Source: Cylicocyclus nassatus (taxonomy: Eukaryota > Nematoda > Chromadorea > Rhabditida > Strongylidae). From it: a DNA stretch of 64,000 nucleotides. The position numbers and the translations under genes were made by a program. The stretch covers positions 20,257,433 through 20,321,432 of the forward strand of contig CATQJL010000001.1 in NCBI GenBank assembly GCA_958299035.1. Direction: 5' to 3'. Below are positions 1-11,438 of this stretch, in pieces; positions within the stretch are counted from its first letter, which is position 1, and every line of letters starts with the position of its first letter. The notes under the pieces were generated by a model that was not told where the DNA came from, ran no database searches, and saw only the letters and a list, made by a program, of their open reading frames with translations.

Positions 1-25
1 AGAACTTTCGGGCCAACCTAATATA
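1..25. mobile_element. End of a mar-MITE cut by the window edge
   Basis: The first bases (AGAACTTTCGGGCCAACCTA) match the inward end of the mar-MITEs that follow and finish at a TA target site. Only this terminus is inside the window. Confidence 0.6.
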
Positions 26-735
26 TTAGGTGAGTCCGAAAGTTCTGTCGTTTCATTTTCAAAAATTTGTAACTTTGCGCTGTTTCAACGGATTTGCTTG
101 CCTGTAATTTCATTAATAAGAATAAGTCTTTCGCTTTCAAACGCTGTTTTGCGGAGCTTCTATTTCACATTGGGTGCGGAGATAAAAATGGAAAACTAAG
201 ACCATGTAAACTTTGACCATTTTAAGTTAGGTCACCAAAAATCTGGAATGCCGCAGAAAAATCTGAAATCGTCAGTACATATGTTTTTTGAACTACTCTT
301 TGCATCTGTGAAAAAATTGTGCTGCTTGGACGTCTTTGTGAGAAGTTATGAATATCGAGTTGACTATGGAAAAGGCCAAAATTAATTAATTTGTCAATTC
401 TCGCGAAAATCATAACTTCTCACAGAGACGTTCAAACAGCACAAACTCTTCACAGCTGCAAAGAGTAGGTCAAAAAACATATGTACTGACGATTTCAGAT
501 TTTTCTGCGGCATTCCAGATTTTTGGTGACCTAACTTAAAATGGTCAAAGTTTACATGGTCTTAGTTTTCCATTTTTATCTTCGCACCCAATGTGAAATA
601 GAAGCTCCGCAAAACAGCGTTTGAAAGCGAAAGACTTATACTTATTAATAAAATTACAGGCAAGCAAATCCGTTGAAACAGCGCAAAGTTACAAATTTTT
701 GAAAATAAAACGACAAAACTTTCGGACCCACCTAA
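26..735. mobile_element. Foldback mar-MITE A
   Basis: It starts TTAGGTGAGTCCGAAAGTTC and ends in the inverted counterpart (GAACT is reduced to AACT, then TTTCGGACCCACCTAA). The whole element is an inverted repeat: two arms of about 330 bp meet near 345-415, for example TTGGTGACCTAACTT at 520-538 mirrors 228-242. TA lies on both sides. Apparent ORFs on either strand are reflections of the arms and have no known domain. TIR sequence and TA target site point to a mariner-type parent; there is no transposase. Confidence 0.8.
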
Positions 736-738
736 TAT

Positions 739-1442
739 ATTAGGTTGAACCGAAAGTTCTTTCCCCCCAATTTCATAACTTGTTGAATTCTCAACGAATC
801 TGCAAGATCTAAATTTTGTGTAAGAGAGGAACTCATGCTCTTTGTAAATGTACTTGAACTGTTCGTTAATGTATACAAATGAAGGAGATAGAAGCTCAAA
901 ACCAAAACCACTCAAAATTTGAATTTTTCGTGTAGGGTCATAAAAAATCGGAAACTTGCAACAAAAATCGGAGCAGTCAGTATTGTAGGTTCTGTTACCT
1001 GCTATTTCTAACAGTGCAAAGTATGCGCCGATTGAACGCCTCTATGAAAAGTTACGATTTTCCTGAAAAATGCCAAAATAAATCAAATTCGCCCTTTTGT
1101 ATTGCTTGCTCGAAAATCATAACTTTTCACAGAGACGCTCAGTCGGCGCAAACTTTGCACTGTTAGAAAGAGCTGGTGAAAAAACCTACAATACCGACTG
1201 CTCCGATTTTTCTTGCAAGTTTTCGATTTTTTATGACCCTACACAGAAAATTCAAATTTTGACTAATTTTCTTCTATCGCTCCTATCTATGCAACAAATG
1301 ATCACTAACAAGCAGCTAAGATGTCGTTATGAAGAGCATGAGCTACTCTTTCATACAAAAATTGATGCAGCCAAAATGGTTGGAAAAATTGGAAGTTATG
1401 AATTTTTGAACATGGGGGGAAAGAACTTTCGGTTCAACCTAA
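739..1442. mobile_element. Foldback mar-MITE B
   Basis: Ends TTAGGTTGAACCGAAAGTTC and its inverse GAACTTTCGGTTCAACCTAA. Arms of roughly 300 bp are imperfect mirrors, for example AAAATCATAACTTTTCACAG (1113-1132) against the inverse near 1045-1065. It abuts element A through the shared TATA. The frame at 1097-1465 runs across the element boundary and is not treated as a gene. Confidence 0.75.
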
Positions 1443-1446
1443 TATA

Positions 1447-2125
1447 CAGGGTGTCCCAAAAGTAAGTACACGCTTTTCAATCCTTAATATCTCTCTCCCC
1501 ATTGTGTCTTTTTTCGCCATTTAAGTACTGTTCTGTAGAGGAGGCTTCAACTTAGATTTACAGTACCGATCGAATCACCCACCGATCTTCATTACTGTAG
1601 GATAACTGTAAAAACTTCGACAAGGATTTTAGGCCATTGGAAGCCATATTCTGCCTCGAACAAAACCAAACAAGCTAAAAACTCTTATACTAAGGTAATG
1701 GAAGCTGCTGATTTCAAATATGAAATTTTCACTTTACTATGATGCTTCTTTCTAAAGTTATCCCAGGTAAACCGTAATATCCAAATTCTCAATATTTGTC
1801 AGAAATGTGATTATACCGTCAAAAAAGCTGAAAACACCCATGAAAAGTTGTGTATTGAAATCAGCGTGCGCGAAAACCCTAGTACACTATTTTTCACATT
1901 TTTTGAAAAAAAAATTTGTCAGATGGCATATTTCACAATAGTTCTACTTGCTGGGAGTTCTTACCGTAATCTTACAGTGATGAAGAGCGGTCGGTTGATT
2001 CGCTCAATACTGCAAATCTAAGTTGAAGCCTTCTCTACAGAATGGTGCTTAAATGGCGAAAAAAGACCCATGGGAAGAGAGATATTGACGATTGAAAAGT
2101 GTGTACTTACTTTTGGGACACTCTG
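1447..2125. mobile_element. mar-MITE C (CAGGGTGTCCCAAAA family)
   Basis: Left end CAGGGTGTCCCAAAAGTAAG, right end ACTTACTTTTGGGACACTCTG. Subterminal arms of about 170 bp match in inverted orientation (CTTCAACTTAGATTTACAGT left, the inverse near 2010-2030). The roughly 330-bp centre is not palindromic, so this is a long-TIR element rather than a full foldback. It is flanked by TA runs. Confidence 0.75.
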
Positions 2126-2139
2126 TATATATATATATA

Positions 2140-3115
2140 TTAGGTTGTCCCAAAAGTTCTTGCGCTGGATATTCAAAAAATCATAACTTTCCTGCCCCTC
2201 GATGGATTTTCTTGAATTCAATTTCATTTGAAAGAGGAAACCTTTCTCTTTACAGCAGTACCTTTACCGTGAATTGGTATTGAGAAGTTCCAGAGCTAGA
2301 GGCGATTGAACGAGATCAGTCAGGATCGGCATCTTTCAAGCTGAATCACGAAAAATTCTGGAAGTATTTATATTTAATAAAGAAAATTCTGAGCATTACA
2401 GTGGAACCTTTTTCATGGATTAAAACTAAGTAGATCGAGAGTTATAAGGAAATAAAGAGAATTTCTTCACTTTTGCAATTTTTGAGCATGCTCAAAAAAG
2501 CTTGAAAACGTCACAGAAAAGGCGAAAAACTCACTAGCATGAGTTTTGCGACCTTCCCTTTCTAGCTGAGCGAAAATCGTGCCAATCGGGAGCAATTTTG
2601 ATTTTCGTGACTTTTTCGGATTTCCGGGTCCGCGTTTTTCACGAAAATCAAAATTGCTCTCGATCAGCTCGAAACTCACTCAGTTAAGAAGGGAAGGTCA
2701 CAGAACCCATGTTTATGACTTTCTCGCCTTTTCTGTGACGCTTTCAAGCTTTTTTGGGTATGCTCAAAAATTGCAAAAGTGAAGAAATTGTCTTTAATTC
2801 CTTCTAACTCTCGATCTACTTGGTTTTAATTCATGAAAAAGGTACCACTGTAATGCTCAGAATTTTCTTTATTAAATATAAATACTTCCAGAATTTTTCG
2901 TGATTCAGCTTGAAAGATGCCGATCCTGACTGATCTCGTTCAATCGCCTCTAGCTCTGGAACTTCTCAATACCAATTCACGGTAAAGGTACTGCTGTAAA
3001 GAGAAAGGTTTCCTCTTTCAAATGAAATTGAATTCAAGAAAATCCATCGAGGGGCAGGAAAGTTATGATTTTTTGAAAATCCATGAAAAATAAAAGAACT
3101 TTTGGGACAACCTAA
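2140..3115. mobile_element. Foldback mar-MITE D, near-perfect 450-bp arms
   Basis: Ends TTAGGTTGTCCCAAAAGTTC and AGAACTTTTGGGACAACCTAA. Arms of about 450 bp are almost identical in inverse, including CAATCGCCTCTAGCTCTGGA at 2942-2961, whose complement lies at 2290-2310. The short asymmetric centre is near 2600. Such high arm identity suggests recent origin or arm-to-arm conversion. No coding capacity. Confidence 0.8.
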
Positions 3116-3117
3116 TA

Positions 3118-3991
3118 TTAGGGTGAACGGTAAAAAATGGGACACCTTGAGAATAATTGCAGATTTCTCAAGGAAGAAAAGTGACTGAACTTTCCAATTT
3201 TGATGGATATTAGAATAAATTATTCTCTTTCAGATAACACCTATATAAGGTCATTTATATGATTGATAATTTTTATACTTGCTAAAATGCAAAGTTAGTT
3301 ACTTCGAGAAATTATGAAGTTTGAGCAGTATCGGCGCAGTAAAATATGTGAGACCACCCAAAGTACCACTGCTGGAGTGGGTGGTGGGACAGTCACCAAA
3401 CCCATGACGGCTTGGTGGCTTTAACTCTTAATGTCAGGAGATATGCCCATTAACAGCTTCGAGAGCAAAGATACGCGTTATCCAATTCTTTGCAGGTAAA
3501 CGCATGATTTCTAGGTATCATCTGATAGAGCATTTTACGCTCTATCCATCCATATGCAGCTTACCTCAGATTTTATCTATCTTCGGAAAATATAGGGCAA
3601 AACATAATTTTTTGGTTTTTTGTTGCGCCAAAAATAGCTATTTTTCAGGTTTGTTCGATTTTTTCTTTTGAAATTGAAAAGAAATCTCACGCATTTAACA
3701 TATCGTTCGAAAGAGCATGAAGAGCTCTTTCGAATGGTATGTCATTTGCTTTACGACTTTACGGCATTAACAGCGCAAGATTGAAAATTGCTCAAAAAAC
3801 CCTGTTCGAGTTCTTCACGGCGCCACGTGTAGGGTAGTGGAAGAGGAGCGTTAACGCGTTGTCAGAATAATAAGCAAAGGTCGCCCATGTAAGCAACGTT
3901 TAAGTTGCCGCTTACTTGCTGTTGCCCGAAACAAAAAAATTCCAAAATGTAATGAAAATCAAGCTGTCCCATTTTTTACCGTTCACCCTAA
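3118..3991. mobile_element. TIR element E (TTAGGGTGAACGG ends)
   Basis: Terminal inverted repeats of about 30 bp: TTAGGGTGAACGGTAAAAAA at the left, TTTTTTACCGTTCACCCTAA at the right, flanked by TA. The interior is not a foldback but holds a local inverted repeat around 3700-3745 (GTTCGAAAGAGC and its mirror). No transposase frame. Assignment to Tc1/mariner rests on the TA target site. Confidence 0.7.
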
Positions 3992-3997
3992 TATATA

Positions 3998-4659
3998 CAG
4001 GGTGTCCCAAATGGTGCACACTGTTTGATTGTAAATAACTCTCTTGTAGTGAAATGTTTCGAGAAGCATTAGGTACCATTTTGTAGGGCGAGGTTCAACT
4101 TAGATTTACAGTGTAAAGCGAATCGCCGATCTCTCTTTCTTACTGTAGGAGTACGATGAAAACTTCAAACAATTGGGGTCACTGTGAAAAAAGCGGCCGT
4201 TTCAAAAATTTTCAAAAAAATGTGGAAATTTGTATAATAGGGTTTTTATGGACTCCGAATTCAATACCCAGCTCTTTACAAGGTTGAGAAGCTTTCTAAA
4301 CGGAGTAACCGCACTTTTTAGGAACACTTAAAAAACGTCTGCTACTGCATACCTCGCATAACTTTCTAATGAAGCATTAAGAAGAGTTGCGAACTTCACA
4401 TTTAGAATCAGCAACTCTAGTTACCCCAGTGTGAGAGTTTTTAGGTTGTTTTGGTTTCTTTTTGGAACAAAATATGGCCCATGGCTCAAAACCCTCTTTA
4501 AAGTTTCTACCGTAATCCTACAGTAAGAATGAGAGATCGGCGATCCGCTCTGCACTGTAAATCTAAGTTGAACCTCGCTCTACAAAATGGTACCTAAAGA
4601 ACTTCACTACAAAAGTTCTTCAAAATCAAACAGTGTGCACATTTTTTTGGGATACCCTG
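3998..4659. mobile_element. mar-MITE F (CAGGGTGTCCC family)
   Basis: Left end CAGGGTGTCCCAAATGGTGC, right end inverse closing with TTGGGATACCCTG. Shared inner arm ACTGTTTGATTGTAAATAAC and AACTTAGATTTACAGT. Same family as the copies at 1447, 12357, 41090 and the relics at 5741 and 6401. Non-coding. Confidence 0.75.
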
Positions 4660-4918
4660 TATTTACCGCAAGCTAACAAAGAGTCTTAAGTAATATGATA
4701 GTTATCATGTTCGTAAACAACATGTCAAAATCCTCTGTGCGAAAAATTGTTCATTCTCAGACCTTAAAATATGGGACCACCTATAAACAGTCATTTTCAA
4801 ATACAACTTTGTTTTGGTAATGTTTTTTTGCACTTAATCGAAAGTAATTCTTTTTGTGCACAGCGAGTCAGGGTCAAACCACCCATATAAAAGCTAAGAG
4901 TCAAATTAAAACCAGCAT
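4660..4918. other. Unassigned AT-rich spacer
   Basis: No ORF of note, no inverted repeat and no similarity that I can see to other parts of the window. Confidence 0.5.
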
Positions 4919-5593
4919 AACTTATAATAACGGGCTAAGGGTTGTTTATGTTTGTCTGTGTGTGTATGTGAATCTCTGTCTGTCACGAAATTCGTAGTGC
5001 GAGTTCCAGCCAACCTTCTGAGCTCAAATTTCGCACGGCTTATGCTACCCGCATGAAAGTCCAACATGTAAAAGCACGAGCAGATTCGTTGAGTGGATCC
5101 CTCAGAAACTGCGCGCAAACGGATCCACTTTTCGTTTGGGCCGCAGATTTAGGTCCGCAATTGCACTTTTTACAGAGTCGCGGATGTTTGTGCCAAGTAA
5201 ATGTGCAAGTCGTCGTGAACTAAGGCCCAAAAAAGTGAAAAGTCCATTACTTTACAAAAACGGCGCTAAAAACATTGGTTGCGTAAATGGTCAATTTGCC
5301 AAGGTTCTACCAGAGCATTTGAAGAGATTTTTGCACAAAGATACAGCTCACGGGGCTGTGTTCTTACTGCAATCGTCAAGACCATGAGAAATCAAAAAAT
5401 TATAAAAATTTGCGTTTGTTCTCCTGCGAAAGGTCTCATCCACGGGAAATCACCGATTTCACATAAAAAAGCTTTCGAAATGGGTGGTTGTTTACATTTT
5501 GTTCGTAATAGTCGGCATCGCTCGGTGAGTTCCAATGCCATCATTATGCGAGAATGAGTAGGGCCTTCTGCGAAACAGAGGTGACGCACTGGT
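4919..5593 (-). repeat. HPR copy 1
   Basis: Written in reverse relative to most copies: it opens with ACTTATAATAACGGGCTAAGG (the complement of the usual tail), then a TGTGTG/TCTG microsatellite, and closes with the hairpin end ...GAAACAGAGGTGACGCACTGGT. Middle landmarks are GGATCCACTTTTCG and TTTACAAAAACGGCGCTAAA. Small ORFs in it recur in other HPR copies only because the DNA is repeated; none resembles a known protein. Confidence 0.75.
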
Positions 5594-5740
5594 ACTTGAT
5601 TAATTGGCAATGGTCGCTCTATGAAAAGGGTGAGGTTTCGGCACAAGTCCAAAAAAGTTTAGCAGCTACACCTTTAATGTGTTTGTGCCACACTCCACGA
5701 ATATTTCCACAGGAACTTTTGGTCTCTGGCAAACGATAAA

Positions 5741-6400
5741 CAGGACGTCCCAAAAGTAAGTACACAATTTTTATCGTTGACAACTCTCTTTTCAAACAAC
5801 CTTTTGCTTAGCTTGAAGTATGAGTAGGGCAGCTTTCAGCTTAGGTGTACGACTGTAGAACGGATCATTAATCGCTTTTTACTACTTTAAGATTACTGTA
5901 AGAACTTCCAGCATACAGCGTCATTGTAAAGTAGGCTATTCGAGAAGTTCCAAAAAAATTTGAAAGTTGTTAGTAATACTTTCGGACTGATAATCATAGC
6001 CAACTTTACGAGTTTCTTAAGTGTTTCAAATGGTTTAACCACGGTGTTGAAAACACTGAAAAACTTTTGCGGTTTACGTGGCTCAGTCTATGAAGCCTTA
6101 AGGTGAAGTAAGGCTTCATAGACTGTGCTAGAATCTCGTATTCGTCATCAGCAACTCAGTTGAGACTATTACAAAAATTTCCGACTTTTCGATTATCAAT
6201 TCTCCTGCAATCTAAATCCATTGACGGCCCAAACCCTCTTCAAAGTTCCTACTGTAATCTTACACTGATGAAAAGCGATGGATGAGTCGCTGCATAAATC
6301 TAAGTTAGAGCCTGCTTTGCCAAAAGTTGAAGCTAAGCAAAAGACTTTGAGGAAAAACAGCTATTAACGATAAGTTGTACTCACTTTTAAAACTTTCTGT
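5741..6400. mobile_element. Diverged mar-MITE (CAGGGTGTCCC family)
   Basis: Left end CAGGACGTCCCAAAAGTAAG with GTACACAATTTTTATCGTTG; right end carries the decayed inverse (CGATAAGTTGTACTCACTTT). Inner arms AGCTTAGGTGTACGACTGTA and TAAATCTAAGTTAGAGCCTG are the family's usual mirrored blocks. Many substitutions mark it as old. Confidence 0.55.
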
Positions 6401-6590
6401 AGAGGGTGTCTTCAAAAGATGTGCCTACTACTTGAGTGTTGATAACTTTCTTGTAAGTTTTTCGAGAAGCTTCAAGCACCATTTTGTAGGGCGGCTTATA
6501 TTTACAGTATGGTGCGAATAGAAAATCTTCTTCATTACTGTAGTATTACGTTAGGAAGTTTGAGGAGGAGTTTGCAGTAAATGGGGGTCA
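6401..6590. mobile_element. Left end of another decayed mar-MITE
   Basis: Begins AGAGGGTGTCTTCAAAAGAT, then GTGCCTACTACTTGAGTGTT and CTTGTAAGTTTTTCGAGAAG, matching the left arm of the copies at 3998 and 12357. The matching right arm appears at about 8230-8611 and again at 10692-10735, so the element seems to have been split by later insertions. Confidence 0.5.
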
Positions 6591-8229
6591 TTCACCCCTA
6601 AAACCAAAGAAGCTGAAAGCTTCTACACTACGCTTACACATTGACGACTATGCAGATTGTTAGTTGTCTGCCTTTTGGAACCAAGGCCTTTCTACGGATC
6701 AGCTCACATTTTCAACTATAATCCATAATTAAGCATACTGCCATCTACATTACACCTACAGTAGATCTGAAAAACTGACAAAAAAGGTAGAAGTCATCCC
6801 TAGATTCAGCGCAAAAGAAAGCTCATAAAGTGAGTCTATCCTAGGATAATAGTCATTTCAAGAAATTTCGAGCCGTGACACACATGGGGTGCCAAGCGGT
6901 CCCATGGGGAGACGGTCCTTCTAAACCCACCGTCTACTACAGTAATCCCGCAAGTAGGACGCGGGCGCCTGCGCTGCGGCCATTGCGGACGATCTGCGAA
7001 AAGCTTTGTTTTCGAAAGTCTTCAGCGCACCTCGAAGTTTCCCTTTCCAGCATTCACATCTGAACGCAGTAGTAATCCCCACCTTATCCAATCCTATTCT
7101 GTAAGCTTTTCGCTCCATTTTGCTATACTCGGCCTAACTTAATCCTAATCGTATTACCCGGGTTTGTTTTTAGAAACTTACTTTGAATTTCTTCAGTAGT
7201 TATATGAATGGTTTTCTTATCCCATTTTGATAACGTTTACTGTCACATTTTGTTTGTTTTTGTTTCCTTTCTGCTTCATGCATTATCACACGTTTGAACG
7301 TTGTGAACTGCATGATGCGTCGAGAGGAAAGCACACGCGACCCGACTCACAATTCAAAGTACAACAGATGTTTTTCTATGAACTCTGCAGGATACCTTAT
7401 AGTTTATAGTTTGCTCTGAACGACTTTCGCTAAATACAAAGGCATTTGTTTGGTAGCGTCTAATTTTTGCGCAGACGCTGCTTCTTTCTCGCTAATTTTT
7501 GGGGTTGAATTTTGTACGCTCATAAGCCACTGCTTGTAGATCAAATTTCTGAGCATTCTGAAACTTCTCAGCTTTCTACAGTCACCAAACAGTGATTTCC
7601 GCTATTTTTCTTGCTTAGAACTAGGTTCAAAACTGATAAGTATTCGTGTGGTTTATATGAATATAATTATGCGACCGCAGAATCAAACTGTTGGCGATAA
7701 ACTGCTTTAACACGGATCTCGGGTCTCGAGTTATAATCAAACCAAAAAATGTGTATTTCCTGCAAACTTCGTTCAGTTCACATACACAAATGATGTGACG
7801 GTATACGATGCAGCAAGATTTACCCACATGGAGAAAAAAGTTACCAGCACTCACCTTACTCAACCAAAGATAGAGTTCTTCAGTAGTCAAAGCAAACACA
7901 TCCCACAGTTTTTTCGTGATTGGAAGCACGTCATTTTAGCGGATAGCAGCGAATTAGGTAAGACAGCAGAATAGCAGCATTCGGCTGAATCATGCGTCTA
8001 CAACTTCTCTATCAAGGGTACGAAGGAGGGAGGTTATTACTAAGAAATCGTCCGCTTCCGCAGCGCACTGCTTAGGTCAACCGCTCGCCTTATCGAAGCA
8101 GCCAATTAAACGTAATCTCTGAGACGCGCTGACCTATTGCAGCCATCGCGATTAGCGGGTTCAGAACGGCCTACACCCGGTCCCATGCGTTAGATGGCTT
8201 GACAGACCATGTGCGTCAAGCAGTCGTCA
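6591..8229. other. Unassigned region with no confident gene
   Basis: No long ORF. One weak exon-like block on the minus strand at about 7852-7929 reads TKKLWDVFALTTEELYLWLSK and stops at a good donor (AAG then GTGAGT), but I cannot place it in a family and no matching acceptor or second exon is evident. The rest has no recognisable repeat. Confidence 0.3.
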
Positions 8230-8611
8230 ATGTGTTAATAAGGACTAGTTTCGAAAGTAAAACAATTCACGGTAACGCATTTTTCATAGATTATGCCAGA
8301 TATACCACAGGGACCAATTTTCGCTATCCGCCGAAAATCTGATAAGACTATGTGAAGAACTCTACAAAAGCGCAGAAATTTGTGTACTTAATTCAGCATG
8401 CATGAAAACTCAGTTTTTTCGTTTTTTTTCAGACGGCCTCTTTCACACTGGCGCCATATGCTGCAAGTTCCTACCATGCCTCTAAAGAAAGATGTAATAA
8501 AGAAAGATTCAAATTGCTTTATACTATGAACCTATTTAGAAACAGCTCTAAAAACGCTTCTCGAAAGACTTTATTACAAGAGATTTATTGACAATCAAAC
8601 AGTAGGCTATC
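8230..8611. mobile_element. Right half of the split mar-MITE
   Basis: Diverged version of the family's right arm: GCAAGTTCCTACCATGCCTC, GCTTCTCGAAAGACTTTATT, ending TTGACAATCAAACAGTAGGC then TATCT. The sequence TTTATTGACAATCAAACAGT recurs with one mismatch at 10692, on the far side of the Penelope-like insert. Confidence 0.5.
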
Positions 8612-9321
8612 TTAATTACGGTATATGGTGTTAAGCTTTCAAGATTGGTAGTTCCTTCCTTTATTGTCAGTAATCAGTACTGTCTACGTTTCGGCGGAGA
8701 TCGCCTTTTTCAAGACCTGGAAGTGAGTCAACGTGTACAGTAATTCACTCCAAGGTGTAGAAGCGTCCACCACTCTGACAACGTGTCAGACCACTACTCG
8801 CCGTTTAGTGTGATGCAACGAACTTTCCTTGTATGGTCAGACTCGAATCCACATATTTGTAAGAGCGAGTTCATTGTTGACGGCCACACTTTCTCTTTCC
8901 TGTTTAATTTAGAACATCTGCATGATAGCCAACAAGCCTTTATGGCTTTTCGTACGGCGATATTCGTTTCTTTGGAAAAAGCAGATATGCTGATTCCAAA
9001 CGCCATGTCCTGGTGGGAAAGTTTTCGATGCGCGCCCAAAAACGTAGTCACTTGTGATTTTCGCATTCCATCTAAAATGTTCGTTTATTCTAAGGCACAA
9101 CGGTCTTCCTGTTTCTCCAATATATTCTTCACCACACATTTTACAAGTTATAAGATACCCAGTGCCTCGGCACATGCAGTCTCCCGGCTTATTGGAATTG
9201 CATACAATGTAGTCCGTCTTCACACACGCTAGATCATGACTTCTATTACGTGCCAGGAGCTGATTTAGGTTTGGAGGCGGGATTTCGACAAGTCTCAGCG
9301 ATTTTTGCAGGCCGGATTTAT
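8612..9321 (-). mobile_element. Penelope-like element fragment, left inverted copy
   Basis: This reads 5' to 3' on the minus strand and carries the end of a Penelope-like coding region (see next entry) plus about 290 bp of 3' sequence, including GTTTCGGCGGAGATCGCCTT and its surroundings. The same sequence occurs in opposite orientation at 10052-10691, so the two copies diverge from a mar-MITE at 9322-10051. Tail-linked or inverted arrangements are known for Penelope-like elements. The class is inferred from the GIY-YIG-type motif alone; the reverse-transcriptase domain is absent. Confidence 0.6.
8909..9320 (-). pseudogene. GIY-YIG-type endonuclease remnant of a Penelope-like element
   Basis: The minus-strand frame contains a segment with cysteine-rich CVKTDYIVCNSN and CMCRGTGYLITCKMC followed by GEEYIGETGRPLCLRINEH. 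The YLITC...EYIGETGRPL...R..EH pattern is what I know from the C-terminal GIY-YIG endonuclease of Penelope-like retroelements, which nicks target DNA for priming. Only about 130 residues remain. The apparent N-terminal dozen residues come from the neighbouring mar-MITE, and the reverse transcriptase that should precede it is missing. Frame is lost after the LLAIMQMF stretch. I regard it as a dead fragment. Confidence 0.65.
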
Positions 9322-10051
9322 AATAGGTTGTCCTGGACGTTCGCACCATTTTCAAAAAATCATTGTTTGCATCATAACGATTTTGCGCAATCTAAATTTT
9401 ATTAGAAAACGTGGAGCATGTAGTTTCCAATAGTCCCCTGTTAACTTTTCAGCATGTTCAGATTGCAGAGATAAAAATGAAAAACGAGAACATCCTAAAT
9501 TCGGAATTTTTGAGCAAAAATTCTAAAAATCTAGAAACTGCGCGATAAAATTCAAAAAAGTCATTATCGGTCATTATCATAATTCTTCTTATTTGATTAC
9601 TAACCGAGTTATTGTGCTGATCGAGCTCTTCTTTCAAAAGTTATGATTTTTTGAAAAAAATGCCGAAAAGTCAATTTCTCAGGAATTCTTGGGAAAGTGA
9701 TTTTAGGAATTTTTTTTTCAAAAAATCATAACTTTTGAAAGAAGAGCTCGATCAGCACACACTTAATTCAATTAGTAATCAAATGTAAGGAAATCATGAT
9801 AATGGCTTTTCTGGATTTTATCGCGCAGTTTCTAGATTTTTAGAATTTTTGCTCAAAAATTCCGAATTTCGGATGTTCTCGTTCTTTCAATTTTATATAT
9901 GCAATCTGAACATGATGAAAAGTTACCAGGAAACTGTTGGAAACTACATGCGCTACGCTTTCTAATAAAATTTAAATTGCGCAAAATCGTTATGATGCAA
10001 AGAAGTATGGTTTTTTGAAAATGGTGCGAACGAACTTTCGGGACAACCTAA
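9322..10051. mobile_element. Foldback mar-MITE between the two Penelope-like copies
   Basis: Ends TAGGTTGTCCTGGACGTTCG and CGAACTTTCGGGACAACCTA, TA at the borders. Arms of about 330 bp mirror each other: CATCATAACGATTTTGCGCA at 9370-9389 against its complement near 9976-9996. The centre is near 9690. Non-coding. Confidence 0.75.
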
Positions 10052-10691
10052 TATATGCAACACCACGGTAATATGTGTGGTGAAGAATGTATTAGAGAAA
10101 CAGGAAGACCGTTGTGCCTTAGAATAAACGAATATTTAGATGGAATGCGAAAATCGCGAGTGACTACGTTTTCGAGAGCGCATCGAAAACTTTTCCACCA
10201 GGACATGGCGTTTGAAATCAGCATACTGCTCTTTCCAAAGAAACGAAAATCGCCGCACGAAAAGCCATAAAGGCTTGTTGGCTATCATGCAGATGTCCTA
10301 AACTAAACAGGAAAGGAGAAAGGGTGGCCTTCAACAATGGACTCGCCCCTTCCCTACAAATGTGTGGATTCGAGTCTGACCATACAAGGAAAGTTCGTTC
10401 CATCACACTAAACGACGAGTAGTGGTCTGACACGTTGTCAGAGTGGTGGACGCACCCTATACAGTATTGTTGAAGGTTTGTCTACACCTTGGAGTGAATT
10501 ACTGCACACGTTGACTCACTTGCAGGTCTTGAAAAAGGCGATCTCCGTCGAAACGTAGACCGTACTGATTGTTGACTGTTACTGACAATAAAGGAATGAA
10601 CTGCCAATCTTGAAAAGCTTAACGTCATATACCGTAATTGACACTATGCCAAGATCCACAAATAGTCGTACGTGGATTAGTAAGCTATCTT
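10052..10691 (+). mobile_element. Penelope-like element fragment, right copy
   Basis: Plus-strand version of the left copy but shorter at its 5' side, beginning just before ATGTGTGGTGAAGAATG. It ends with about 60 bp not present on the left (GACACTATGCCAAGATCCAC onward). Immediately after comes a second copy of TTTATTGGCAATCAAACAGT, which fits a target-site duplication of about 28 bp flanking the inverted pair. Confidence 0.55.
10070..10270 (+). pseudogene. GIY-YIG-type remnant, second Penelope-like copy
   Basis: Reads MCGEECIRETGRPLCLRINE, matching the left copy (GEEYIGETGRPL) but with the motif tyrosine replaced by cysteine and glycine by arginine. It then continues for about 45 residues before a stop and frameshifts. 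Too short and altered to be functional; its value is as evidence that the inverted pair are copies of one element. Confidence 0.6.
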
Positions 10692-10735
10692 ATTTATTGG
10701 CAATCAAACAGTAGGCTATCTTTTTGGGACACCCT
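10692..10735. mobile_element. Mar-MITE right terminus, duplicated
   Basis: TTATTGGCAATCAAACAGTA then GGCTATCTTTTTGGGACACCCTA. It repeats the 8582-8611 sequence and supplies the outer end of the mar-MITE that begins at 6401. Confidence 0.5.
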
Positions 10736-11224
10736 ATATGCCACTTAGTAGCTTAATCCTCTTAGGTATAGTGAAGGTGATTCAAGCCTTATTAGCTTTC
10801 ATTTGTCTTAGTAGCAGTGCTCACAGCAAGCCACGGATAATGCAGTTTCGGCTGAGGTGGCTCAAGTACTCAATTCTTTCGAACTCAGAATACCTTAAAA
10901 ACTTCTGCAAGGGGTTTGTTTGATATGCTGATTATGAAGGACCCCGTAAAGATACTAAATTATCACCGTATAGATATACAGTGATGAATCAGTGTCATCT
11001 GACAAATGCTAACGATTATGGCGATAGGGATAGCGTCAGCGCAGCAAAAGCAAGCAGCCGTCACAATAGACATTTTCTTCTGCAATGTATAGTAAGATAA
11101 GATTCGTTAAATTTAGATATATGTAAAGGACAAACATGTTTTGTTTAGAATCTTCTGCTCAAAATGCTCAACTAGGTCTGATTTCATATCATGAAATAAT
11201 CTTTGGCAACGCACATCTTTTTTA
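10736..11224. other. Unassigned spacer
   Basis: No supported gene or repeat seen. Confidence 0.4.
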
Positions 11225-11438
11225 CAGTCGGGTAGATTTTCCGCTTAATATAGTGTGCTTGCACTGTAGAAGAAATGCGATAAAATTTGTGCGTAAGGAA
11301 TTAGCCACGCCAGTAATGCCGGCATTCTGCGCGCGCAATTGGCCGGCGTAACAGGCGTAGGTATGTTCACGTGCGAATTTTACCGCATTTCACCTAAAGT
11401 GCAAGCACACTATATTAAGCGGAAAATCTACTCGACTG
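11225..11438. mobile_element. Tc1-type MITE, 214 bp
   Basis: CAGTCGGGTAGATTTTCCGC at the left and GCGGAAAATCTACTCGACTG at the right, flanked by TA on both sides. The first 45 bp are almost perfectly mirrored and similarity continues to about 65 bp per arm. CAGT termini and a TA duplication are typical of Tc1 elements. The centre is GC-rich (GCCGGCATTCTGCGCGCGCA). Non-coding. Confidence 0.75.

Noticed and set aside
8783..9232. 149-residue plus-strand ORF
   Set aside because: It is antisense to the Penelope-like GIY-YIG remnant, which has recognisable motifs.
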